A stretch of DNA of 64,000 bases from Thermoanaerobaculia bacterium. Lineage in GTDB: Bacteria > Acidobacteriota > Thermoanaerobaculia > Multivoradales > Multivoraceae. Shown piece by piece: positions 54,801 to 61,796 of the stretch. The DNA is taken from assembly GCA_022826745.1 (NCBI GenBank), contig JAJDUI010000002.1, forward strand, positions 1-64,000. Direction: 5' to 3'. Numbering within the stretch: the stretch's first letter is position 1; each line of letters begins with the position of its first letter. The notes beneath the pieces were generated by a model. It saw nothing but the letters and a program-made list of their open reading frames with translations, was not told where the DNA came from and did no database searches. The position numbers and the translations under genes are program-made.

Positions 54801-55220
54801 CATGCTGCGCTGGGAAGCGAACAGCACGGCCGAACCGTCGACGGTGAAGCCCTGGACGAGATCGGCGCCCGGGTGCCAGGTGAGCCGCTTCGGCTCGCCG
54901 CCCGCGGCGGGCATGACGAAGACGTCGATGTTGCCGTCGTACTCGGCGCTGAACGCGACGAGAGTGCCGTCGGGCGAGAAGCGGGGACCGGTCTCCGTTC
55001 CTTCGTGCGACGTCAGCCGTCGCGCTCCGGAGCCGTCGCGGCCGGCGATCCACAGGTCTCCGGCATAGGCGAACGCCACGTGATCCGCGCTCACGGCGGG
55101 CTGGGACAGCAGCCTCGTGTCCGTGACGTCGATCGCGTGAAGGTCGGTTGCCAGCGTGCCGGCTGCCATGGCGGCGATGGCAGCAGTCAGAAAGCGGATC
55201 CTGTTCGCGGTTGGATTCAT
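51894..55220 (-). CDS. Tricorn-like S41 family peptidase with N-terminal beta-propeller
   Basis: A 1108-residue exported peptidase with a Sec signal peptide (about 1-28). The first half is a beta-propeller of TolB/PD40-type repeats (GPRFSPDGTLVAFSA, DPAWSPDGASIAFF, PEWSPDGKRISYV). A Glu/Asp-rich, unstructured insert (about 550-590) separates it from the tricorn core: a C1-like region, a PDZ domain and the S41 catalytic domain. The active serine is S996 in ETAGSGGD. Tricorn proteases cut short peptides released by larger proteases. I chose the ATG at 55220, with a GAGGG-type ribosome site and the signal peptide behind it; the frame is open to 55433. It diverges from the isomerase gene over 59 bases. 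Confidence 0.92.
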   Translation of the reverse strand: MNPTANRIRFLTAAIAAMAAGTLATDLHAIDVTDTRLLSQPAVSADHVAFAYAGDLWIAGRDGSGARRLTSHEGTETGPRFSPDGTLVAFSAEYDGNIDVFVMPAAGGEPKRLTWHPGADLVQGFTVDGSAVLFASQRSMFTNRHFQLFTVPLTGGLPAKLPIPHGLRASYSSDGRRIAYIPTPERFQQWKNYRGGTTSRIWIYDTADHSVQTIPQPEGRSNDTNPTWIGNRVFFRSDRDGEFNLYSFDTGSGEIVRHSEFEDFHVEDLSGSTDTVIYEQAGYLHLYEPASDRHERLTIGVAADLTETRPRWVEGPENIRSASISPTGARAVFGYRGEVLTLPAKKGDARNLTRTPGVHERDPAWSPDGASIAFFSDQGGEYGLHVRDRESGDVRRYELGGERGGNGFYHGPEWSPDGKRISYVDNSMALFVIDLDDGDVAKVASEYYYGPSFPPRPGHSWAPDSRYVAYTLNTRSYMQQVFVYDVETRTSHPVTDGLSEVGEPVFDRSGDYLYFRASTDAGPVKHWFAMSNADMELSSAIYVAVLRQDGESPLAAESDEETVESGDEGQAEEGDETGVEAEAGSDGEGGDEPQVEIDFEGLNQRILALPVQAGGYSNLEAGEAGKLYYVRSSPAGRFGGGGGDLILFNLEDREETVLLSGVGGFSLSADGKKLLYAGQNDFGIANAGGKIDRGESAIPVDKLTVRIDPRAEWKQIYDEVWRINRDYFYDPGMHGADWPAMAEKYSGFLADIATRADLNKVLRWMCSEIAVGHHRVGGGDRRADPERVGGGLLGADFEIADGRYRFAHVLGGLNWNPELRAPLTEPGVSVTAGEYLLAVNGVDLEASDNVFSRFENTAGKITDITVGPNADGSESRTVSVVPIGNESALRNREWVEGNLAKVDEATDGRVAYVYVPNTTTLGHTYFKRYFFPQVHKQALIVDERFNGGGQVADYYIDHLRRPYISHWATRYGADFRTPSAAILGPKVMIIDETAGSGGDLLPWMFRKLGLGPLVGKRTWGGLVGTLGFPVLMDGGFVTAPNLAIWTEDGFVVENVGVPPDVDVEQWPADVIAGRDPQLEKAIEIVLAQLESNPPAEPAKPPFPIRVRR

Positions 55221-55279
55221 GTCGGTCCCTCGGGGAATCTGGTCGGTTTCGCCGTTTCGGCGGCTGGTACTCTGCCACG

Positions 55280-56239
55280 ATGCGCAACAAGACAGTCGGT
55301 TCTCAGGATACGGCGCGGATTCCGCGACGGCAGTTCCTCGCCGGGGGAGCGACGGCCGCGGCCGCACTGGCCGTTGGCACGGCTCCCGGGTGGTCCGCGG
55401 CGCGCGCCGCACAGCCTGCAAGCGGAGGCGCATTCCAGCTCAAGTACGCGCCCCACTTCGGGATGTTCCGGCACCACGCCGGCAACGATCACGTCGACCA
55501 GCTCCGCTTCATGCACGACGAGGGTTTCCGGGCGCTCGAGGACAACGGCATGGGCGGCCGCGAGCCGGCGCTCCAGGAGACGATCGCCGCGGAGATGGAC
55601 CGTCTCGGAATGGAGATGGGCGTCTTCGTCGCCCACACCTCCTGGGGCGGCGTGAGCTTCGCTTCCTCCGACTCTTCGGTGCGCGAGGCGATCGAGGCGG
55701 ACATGAAGAAGGCGGTGGAGGTTGGCAAGAGGGTGAACGCGACGTGGTGCACCGTCGTCCCGGGCCAGCTCGACCCGGGCCTCGAGTGGGAGTACCAGAC
55801 TGCGAACGTGATCGAGAACCTGAAGCGGGCCGCGGCGATCCTCGAGCCGGCCGGACTCGTCGCAGTGCTCGAGCCGCTCAATCACTGGACGAACCATCCC
55901 GGCGTGTTCCTGACCGGGATTCCTCAGGCGTACCAGATCTGCAAGGCGGTTGGCTCACCCTCGGTCAAGATACTCGACGACCTGTACCACCAGCAGATCA
56001 CCGAGGGAAACCTGATCCCGAACCTCGACCGGGCCTGGGACGAGATCGCCTACATCCAGATCGGCGACAACCCGGGGCGCAAGGAGCCGACCACCGGCGA
56101 GATCAACTACCTCAACGTCTTCCGGCACCTCAAGAGCAAGGGCTTCGAGGGCATCGTGGGCATGGAGCACGGGAACTCGAAGCCGGGCCGCGAGGGCGAG
56201 CGGGCGGTGATCGACGCCTACCGGGAGTGCGACGCCTGA
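55280..56239 (+). CDS. Tat-exported xylose-isomerase-like TIM-barrel (hydroxypyruvate isomerase-like)
   Basis: A 319-residue protein with a twin-arginine signal (RIPRRQFLAGGATAAAALAVGTAPG). The barrel shows the metal-binding acid residues of the AP-endonuclease-2/xylose isomerase superfamily: LEPLNH, LDDLYHQQ and GMEHGN at the C-terminal end. It resembles hydroxypyruvate isomerase and other sugar-phosphate isomerases, but a periplasmic form with a Tat signal probably works on free sugars or their derivatives. It overlaps the next gene by 13 bases, so the two are co-transcribed. The substrate is unknown. Confidence 0.88.
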   Translation: MRNKTVGSQDTARIPRRQFLAGGATAAAALAVGTAPGWSAARAAQPASGGAFQLKYAPHFGMFRHHAGNDHVDQLRFMHDEGFRALEDNGMGGREPALQETIAAEMDRLGMEMGVFVAHTSWGGVSFASSDSSVREAIEADMKKAVEVGKRVNATWCTVVPGQLDPGLEWEYQTANVIENLKRAAAILEPAGLVAVLEPLNHWTNHPGVFLTGIPQAYQICKAVGSPSVKILDDLYHQQITEGNLIPNLDRAWDEIAYIQIGDNPGRKEPTTGEINYLNVFRHLKSKGFEGIVGMEHGNSKPGREGERAVIDAYRECDA

Positions 56240-57225
56240 GCATCGGCTCCCCGCTCAGCGGTCTCCTCGCGCTGCTCGCGGTGCTCGCCCTCCTCTGGCC
56301 GGCGTCGGGCGCCGCACAGCCGCGGACTCCCTGGGGCGATCCCGATCTCCAGGGAACCTGGACGAGCGCCACCCTGACTCCGCTCGAACGTCCGGAGGCG
56401 ATGGCCGGTCGCGAGTCGCTGAGCGAGTCGGAGGCGTCGGAACTGGAGCGGACCACGGTCGAGAACCGCATCGCCGCGGACGGCAGGTCGCGGCCGGGCG
56501 AGGTGGGCGGCTACAACCTGGTCTGGATGGACGCATCGACCCGGGTGGACGCCGAACGCCGCACTTCGCTCATCGTCGACCCGCCGGACGGCCGGATCCC
56601 CTGGACGCCGGAAGCGCGGGAGGCGAACAGGGTGGAACTGGCGCGCTACGGCAACGGGCCGTATCTGGATCACACGGACCTGGACACGGGCGAGCGCTGC
56701 ATCACGGACGGCCTGCCGCTGATGGTGCCAATCCAGCCCTACAACATGAACTTCCTGATCCTGCAGACGCCGGACGCGGTCGTCATGCTGCACGAGATGT
56801 ACCACGAACTCCGCATCGTTCCGCTCGACGGCCGGCCACGCCTGCCGGAGACGATCGGGCTGTGGCTGGGCGACTCCCGCGGCCGCTGGGAGGGCGACAC
56901 CCTGATCGTCGAGACGACGAACATCGCCGACAAGACCCACTACCACTGGAGCCGCCTGTGGCGGGCGTCGCGACCGACGTTGCGGCTCGTCGAGCGCTTC
57001 ACGCGCGTCGACGAGCGGACGATCGACTACCGGTTCAGCGTGGAGGATCCGACCCTGTTCACCGCTCCGTGGACGGTCTCCGCTCCGCTGACGAACGATC
57101 AGGCGTCACGGGGCGTGACCGTCGGCGCGCTGTTCGAGTACGCCTGCCACGAGGGCAACTGGGCGGTGTCGAACGTGCTGAGCGGCGCCCGGGCCGAGGA
57201 GGCCCGAGCCGCCGCGCAGGACTGA
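56227..57225 (+). CDS. Exported protein of unknown function (DPDLQGTW family)
   Basis: A 332-residue protein with a Sec signal peptide (about 1-30, PASGAAQ). The mature sequence opens RTPWGDPDLQGTWTSATLTPLERP, the mark of a large family in acidobacteria and proteobacteria without a known function. Conserved parts include GERCITDGLPLMVPIQPYNMNF, MLHEMYHELRIVPLDGRP and GRWEGDTLIVETTNIADKTHY. Histidines and acidic residues in MLHEMYHELR recall a metal site, but there is no HExxH. I chose the GTG at 56227, which overlaps the isomerase stop and gives a clean signal peptide. Confidence 0.8.
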   Translation: MRRLSIGSPLSGLLALLAVLALLWPASGAAQPRTPWGDPDLQGTWTSATLTPLERPEAMAGRESLSESEASELERTTVENRIAADGRSRPGEVGGYNLVWMDASTRVDAERRTSLIVDPPDGRIPWTPEAREANRVELARYGNGPYLDHTDLDTGERCITDGLPLMVPIQPYNMNFLILQTPDAVVMLHEMYHELRIVPLDGRPRLPETIGLWLGDSRGRWEGDTLIVETTNIADKTHYHWSRLWRASRPTLRLVERFTRVDERTIDYRFSVEDPTLFTAPWTVSAPLTNDQASRGVTVGALFEYACHEGNWAVSNVLSGARAEEARAAAQD

Positions 57226-57237
57226 GATCGCAGAGCG

Positions 57238-57843
57238 CTACTGGCCGACGCCGAAGGGCAGAACGCCCATCTGGTTGTCCCAGATGACGGCGATCGCGCC
57301 GCCGGCCTCCGAGACGTCGGAGAAGAGGATCGTCATCTGGTCGACCGCGAACTCCTCCGTCGACGTCATCATCGCCGCGCGGACGACGTCGTGCTCCGGG
57401 TTGTAGCCGTAGGCGCCCCAGGTCAGGCCTTCCGCCATCTTTTCGCGGTCGAAGGTCTCCATGTAGCCCTGCTTCGAGATGATCGCGGTCCAGGCGCCGT
57501 CCTTCAGGTCGATGAAGAAGCTGTACTCGCCCGCGGGAACCGTGGCGCCGCCGATCATCAGGTCGGCCTCCGTCTTGATCCGGGTTGTCACGTTCGCGCC
57601 GGCACGCCAGACGGGGCCGCCCGCGAGAAGCGTCTGGCCGTATTCTTCGCCGGAGCCGAAGATGCCGCTTCGGCCGCGCAGGATCGGCCGGCTGTACGTG
57701 ATGTCGATCCAGGCGTCACCAATCTGGGTCGAGGCGGCGCCTTCGGGGCTGGCGGGCCGGTCGTCCTGCGCGGCGGCGGGCGCGAAGCCGATCACCGCGA
57801 GGCAGAGGCTGAGGATGAGAACGCGGCAAGTCTGTCGGTGCAT
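57238..57843 (-). CDS. DUF2911 exported protein
   Basis: A 201-residue protein with a Sec signal peptide (1-25, FAPAAAQ). The DUF2911 pattern is clear: ITYSRPILRGRSGIFG, VWRAGANVTTRIKTEADLMIGG and VPAGEYSFFIDLKDGAWTAIISKQ. The family is beta-rich, frequent in Acidobacteriota, Bacteroidota and Gemmatimonadota, and of unknown function. The gene stands alone: it converges with the DPDLQGTW gene (12 bases) and diverges from the cytochrome pair (135 bases). Confidence 0.9.
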   Translation of the reverse strand: MHRQTCRVLILSLCLAVIGFAPAAAQDDRPASPEGAASTQIGDAWIDITYSRPILRGRSGIFGSGEEYGQTLLAGGPVWRAGANVTTRIKTEADLMIGGATVPAGEYSFFIDLKDGAWTAIISKQGYMETFDREKMAEGLTWGAYGYNPEHDVVRAAMMTSTEEFAVDQMTILFSDVSEAGGAIAVIWDNQMGVLPFGVGQ

Positions 57844-57978
57844 GGTCTCTGGGTCTCCTGAGATTCTGGGAGTGCTCGTTCTTTCGCGAACGCGGACTCT
57901 AGCAGCCCGCCGCGAGTGCCGTGCCGCGCTTGGCCAGCGGGCGGTGAAGTAGTCTCCGATGGGTCAGATGGGACCGTC

Positions 57979-59268
57979 ATGATGCGCTCGTTTCCGACCG
58001 TTCCGTTTCTCAGTCGAGCCGCCAGGATCGCGGTCGCGACCGTGGTTGCGTCCTTCTCCGCGGCCGCGTTCACGATCCCGGCCGCTGCCGCCGCCGCCGA
58101 CGCGGTGGTCTTCAGCCGCGACGTGGCGCCGGTCCTGATGCGCCACTGCGTCGGCTGCCATCGCCCGGGCGAGATCGCGCCCATGTCGCTCCTGACCTAC
58201 CGCGAGGCACGGCCCTGGGCACGCTCGATCCGCCGCGTCGTCGTCAGCGGCGAGATGCCGCCGTGGTTCGCGAATCCCGAGCACGGCGTCTGGGCGAACG
58301 ACGCCCGGCTGAGCGAGCAGGAGATCGAGACGATCGTCGCCTGGGTCGATGGCGGCGCCTTGGCCGGCGATCCGGCGCTGATTCCCGAGCCGCCGCGGTT
58401 CAGGGATGGCTGGCAGTTGGGCGAGCCGGACTACGTGATCGAGCTGCCGCCCGTGACGGTGCCGGCGAACGGGCCGGACCTGGTGCCCAACCAGCTCGTG
58501 CGGCTGGACATCCCCGAGCGTCGCTGGCTGCGCGCGGTGGAGTTCCAGCCCGGCGACCGCACCGTGAATCACCACCAGATCGCCTTCCTGGGTGGCTTCA
58601 GCGGAACGGCTTCGGGCGGCCAGGAAGCCGACAGCGTCGACCTGAGAATCTTCGCGGTCTGGGCGGTTGGCGCGGCGCCGACCGTGTTCCCGGAGGGCGC
58701 GGGGCGCTGGGTGGACCCGGGCGCACTGCTGATGATCAACCAGCACTACCATCCGAACGGCGAGTCGGAGCGTACCGACAGGACCCGGATCGGCCTGTAC
58801 TTCGGCGAGGGCCCGCTGGAGGTCGAGGTGGAGGCGATCCTCGCGAGCAGGATGGACTTCGCGATCCCGGCCGGCGCTCCTGACCATCGAATCGTGGCCC
58901 GCCACGAACTCACGGCGGATTCGCGGATCGTGTACTACTTCCCGCACATGCACATGCGCGGCCGGGCGATGTCGTTCACCGCGGTCTACCCGGACGGCAG
59001 CCGCGAGATCCTCCTCGACGTACCGGAGTACGACTTCGACTGGCAACTCTTCTACTACCCCGAGGCGCCGAAAGTGCTGCCGGCCGGGAGCGTGGTCGAG
59101 GTCGTGGCGCACTACGACAACTCGGCGGCGAACCCCGACAACCCGGATCCGACCCGCGATGTCGGCTTCGGCTTCCAGTCGACGGACGAGATGATGGTCG
59201 GCATCTTCGAGCTGATCGAAGTCGCTCCGGGGAAGGGCGCGGAGTCGGCGGCGAGTGAGCGCCCGTGA
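57979..59268 (+). CDS. Cytochrome c / copper-monooxygenase-like protein (copy 1)
   Basis: A 429-residue exported protein with a Sec signal (about 1-40). The haem-binding CVGCH (C57, C60, H61) begins a short cytochrome c domain of about 90 residues (FSRDVAPVLMRHCVGCHRPGEIAPM; SGEMPPWFA). The rest matches the copper type II ascorbate-dependent monooxygenase fold (PHM/DBH). It has NHHQ for the first copper, NQHYHPNG for the second H-x-H, and HMHMRGRAM as further histidines and methionine. The combination of haem and two copper sites suggests an electron-fed oxygenase or oxidase in the periplasm. The start at 57982 is an equal alternative. Confidence 0.82.
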   Translation: MMRSFPTVPFLSRAARIAVATVVASFSAAAFTIPAAAAAADAVVFSRDVAPVLMRHCVGCHRPGEIAPMSLLTYREARPWARSIRRVVVSGEMPPWFANPEHGVWANDARLSEQEIETIVAWVDGGALAGDPALIPEPPRFRDGWQLGEPDYVIELPPVTVPANGPDLVPNQLVRLDIPERRWLRAVEFQPGDRTVNHHQIAFLGGFSGTASGGQEADSVDLRIFAVWAVGAAPTVFPEGAGRWVDPGALLMINQHYHPNGESERTDRTRIGLYFGEGPLEVEVEAILASRMDFAIPAGAPDHRIVARHELTADSRIVYYFPHMHMRGRAMSFTAVYPDGSREILLDVPEYDFDWQLFYYPEAPKVLPAGSVVEVVAHYDNSAANPDNPDPTRDVGFGFQSTDEMMVGIFELIEVAPGKGAESAASERP

Positions 59269-59294
59269 GTGACTGCAATGACAGGAGCCTGACC

Positions 59295-60560
59295 ATGGCG
59301 CGCTCCATGTTCCAGATGGCCACGGTTGCCTTCCTCGGCCTCGCCTCGGCGCTCGCCCTGCCGGCCGGCGCCGCCGACGCCGGCTCGAGGGTCTTCAGTA
59401 GCGACGTGGCGCCGATTCTGATGCGCCACTGCGTGGGCTGCCACCGGCCGGGCGAGATCGCGCCGATGTCGCTCCTGACCTACCGCGACGCGCGGCCGTG
59501 GGCCCGGTCGATTCAGCGCGTCGTCGCCAGCGGCGAGATGCCGCCATGGTTTGCGAGCCCCGAGCACGGCGAGTGGGCGAACGACGCACGGCTGAGCCGT
59601 TTGGAGATCGACACGATCGTCTCCTGGGTCGAAGGCGGGGCGAAGCCGGGTGATCCGGCGGCGATGCCCGAGCCGCCCGAGTTGACGGAGGGCTGGCGTC
59701 TGGGCGAACCGGACTACGTGATCGAGTTGCCGGAGGTCACGGTGCCGGCGGACGGGCCTGATCTGTTCCCTAATCAGTTCGTGCTGCTGAACATCCCGGA
59801 GCGCCGCTGGGTGAGAGCGGTGGAGTTCCGGCCCGGCGACCGCACGGTGAACCACCATCAGGTCGCCTTCATGGTCAACCTGAACCAGGAGCGCGAGGCG
59901 GAGAACATCCGGGGCGAGACCGACGGCGTCGAGGACGACGGACGCTTCAACGTTCTTGCGATCTGGGCCGCCGGCACGGCACCGACCGTGTTCCCGGACG
60001 GCGCCGGCCGTTGGGTGGAGCCCGGAGAGCTTCTGGTCATGAACCAGCACTACCACCCGAACGGCAGGTCCGAGACGACGGACCGGACCCGGATCGGCCT
60101 CCACTTCGGCGACGGAGAGATGGAGGCTGAGATCTCCGCCATCCTCGCGGGAACGACCGATTTCTCGATCCCGGCGGGCGTCTCCGAGCACCGGCTCGAG
60201 GCCCGGCACGAGGTGAAGACCGATTCGAAGATCGTCTCCTACTTCCCGCACATGCACATGCGCGGCAAGCGGATGTCGTTCACCGCGGTTTACCCGGACG
60301 GCCGCCGCGAGATCCTCCTGGACGTGCCGGAGTACGACTTCGACTGGCAACTCTTCTACTACCCGGAGGAGCCCAAGCTCCTACCCGCCGGAAGCGTGAT
60401 CGAGATCGTCGCGGTCTACGACAACTCTGCCGACAATCCGGACAACCCCGACCCGACCCGCGACGTCGGCTTCGGCCTCGAGTCGACGGACGAGATGATG
60501 TTCGGTGTGTTCGAGTTGATTGAACTCGGATCGGCGGAGTCGACCTCGACCGGCCTTTGA
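59295..60560 (+). CDS. Cytochrome c / copper-monooxygenase-like protein (copy 2)
   Basis: A 421-residue tandem paralogue of the previous protein. C46, C49 and H50 form the haem site, and the copper motifs (NHHQ, NQHYHPNG, HMHMRGKRM) are all kept. The most variable part is the segment after NHHQ: copy 2 has NLNQEREAENIRGETDGVEDDG where copy 1 has a shorter Gly/Ser-rich stretch. I chose the ATG at 59295 because AGGAG lies 7 bases upstream; a GTG at 59265 overlapping the copy 1 stop is in frame. The pair was made by gene duplication and is very likely one operon. Confidence 0.82.
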   Translation: MARSMFQMATVAFLGLASALALPAGAADAGSRVFSSDVAPILMRHCVGCHRPGEIAPMSLLTYRDARPWARSIQRVVASGEMPPWFASPEHGEWANDARLSRLEIDTIVSWVEGGAKPGDPAAMPEPPELTEGWRLGEPDYVIELPEVTVPADGPDLFPNQFVLLNIPERRWVRAVEFRPGDRTVNHHQVAFMVNLNQEREAENIRGETDGVEDDGRFNVLAIWAAGTAPTVFPDGAGRWVEPGELLVMNQHYHPNGRSETTDRTRIGLHFGDGEMEAEISAILAGTTDFSIPAGVSEHRLEARHEVKTDSKIVSYFPHMHMRGKRMSFTAVYPDGRREILLDVPEYDFDWQLFYYPEEPKLLPAGSVIEIVAVYDNSADNPDNPDPTRDVGFGLESTDEMMFGVFELIELGSAESTSTGL

Positions 60561-60573
60561 AGGGCCGCCCGGC

Positions 60574-61710
60574 GTGAGCCAGACGTTCGACTTCGAGCAC
60601 CTCGTCGAACTGTGTCGGCGTACCCACGAGGAAACGCGGCGCTCTGCCGCCCGCGCCGTAGACCGCTCGCTGGTCGTGCGGAACTGGCTGTTCGGGTGGT
60701 ACATCGTGGAGTTCGAGGGTGGCGGCGCGACCCGCCGGGAGCTCTACGGCAAGGAACTGATCGATCGGCTGTCAGCCAGGTTGCGGGCGAATCGCGTCAA
60801 GGGCTGTTCGGCCACCAATCTGCGGAAGTGCAGGGAGTTTTACGAGGTCTTCTCCGAGATTCGACAGACGATGTCTGTCGAATCCGGGGAGCCCTCGGAG
60901 ATTCGGCAGACGCTGTCTGTTGAATCTCTCGGGCCAGCCCCGTTCACTCCGGCGGCCGCCCTGACGAAGCTCTCGAAGCAGTTCTCGCTTGGCTGGTCCC
61001 AGTACGTCACCCTTCTGTCGGTGACCGACCCGGAGGCCCGCCACTTCTACGAGATCGAGGCCGCGGAGAATGGCTGGAGCGTCCGCGAACTCAAGAGGCA
61101 ACTGGACAGCTCGCTCTACGAGCGGCTCGCGCTCAGCCGCGACAAGGACGAGGTACGCCGTCTCGCCACCGAAGGCCAAGTGGTGGGAAAAGCGTCCGAC
61201 CTGATCAAGGACCCGGTGGTGCTGGAGTTCCTCGGGCTGGAGGAGAAGCCCGCCTACTCCGAGAGCGACCTGGAAACCGCGATCATCGACCGGCTCCAGC
61301 AGTTCCTGCTGGAACTCGGTAAGGGCTTCCTCTTCGAGGCGCGCCAGAAGCGCCTCAGCTTCGACGAGAGCCACTTCTTCGTCGACCTCGTCTTCTACAA
61401 CCGGCTGTTGCGCTGCTACGTGCTGATCGACCTGAAGACCGGGAAGCTGACCCACCAGGACCTCGGCCAGATGCAGATGTACGTGAACTACTTCGACCGC
61501 CATGTTAGGACCGACGACGAACTGCCCACCATCGGGATCCTCCTCTGCGACCGGAAGAACGACGCCGTTGTCGAGATGACGCTCCCCGGCGACGTCAACA
61601 TCTACGCGTCGAAGTACCAGTTGTACCTGCCGTCGCGGAAAGAGCTTGCGGATCAGGTGGCGAGGGTTCGGCGGGAGGTCGAGGGGCGGGAAGGCGGGCT
61701 TGATGAGTGA
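60574..61710 (+). CDS. DUF1016 / YhcG-like PD-(D/E)xK nuclease family protein
   Basis: A 378-residue protein. The N-terminal DUF1016 part (VVRNWLFGWYIVEFEGGGATRRELYGKELIDRLSARL) is predicted to bind DNA. The C-terminal PD-(D/E)xK nuclease-like domain has FLFEARQKRLSFDESHFFVDLVFYNRLLRCYVLIDLKTGKLTHQDLGQM, with D and the LKTGK lysine at the catalytic positions. YhcG-type proteins are often found with restriction or toxin genes. Residues about 95-110 hold two tandem copies of a 14-residue unit (EIRQTxSVES), each encoded by a palindrome. I chose the GTG at 60574; the frame is open to 60520. It converges with hsdR. Confidence 0.88.
   Translation: MSQTFDFEHLVELCRRTHEETRRSAARAVDRSLVVRNWLFGWYIVEFEGGGATRRELYGKELIDRLSARLRANRVKGCSATNLRKCREFYEVFSEIRQTMSVESGEPSEIRQTLSVESLGPAPFTPAAALTKLSKQFSLGWSQYVTLLSVTDPEARHFYEIEAAENGWSVRELKRQLDSSLYERLALSRDKDEVRRLATEGQVVGKASDLIKDPVVLEFLGLEEKPAYSESDLETAIIDRLQQFLLELGKGFLFEARQKRLSFDESHFFVDLVFYNRLLRCYVLIDLKTGKLTHQDLGQMQMYVNYFDRHVRTDDELPTIGILLCDRKNDAVVEMTLPGDVNIYASKYQLYLPSRKELADQVARVRREVEGREGGLDE
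60858..60884. repeat. In-frame palindrome in the DUF1016 gene, copy 1
   Basis: GATTCGACAGAC and GTCTGTCGAATC are perfect 12-base arms with the spacer GAT. The frame reads IRQTMSVES. The next copy begins 42 bases (14 codons) later. Confidence 0.9.
60900..60926. repeat. In-frame palindrome in the DUF1016 gene, copy 2
   Basis: GATTCGGCAGAC and GTCTGTTGAATC around GCT. Two positions have drifted, but both give G-U pairs, so the RNA hairpin would still form. It encodes IRQTLSVES. Confidence 0.88.
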
Positions 61711-61796
61711 AGGTCAGGCGCTTGACGCCACGCAGTGTGCCGCAGGGTGGGAGACAGTGAAGCCCGCATCGTCGCCGATGGCGGGATCGGGTGGCC

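Noticed and set aside
52797-55655. A 952-codon open frame opposite the tricorn-like peptidase
   Set aside because: The minus-strand peptidase has a signal peptide, propeller repeats and S41 motif; the plus-strand frame has none.
60858-60926. A CRISPR array or intrinsic terminator at the paired palindromes
   Set aside because: There are only two units 42 bases apart, inside an intact coding frame, with no spacers of constant size and no U-tract.
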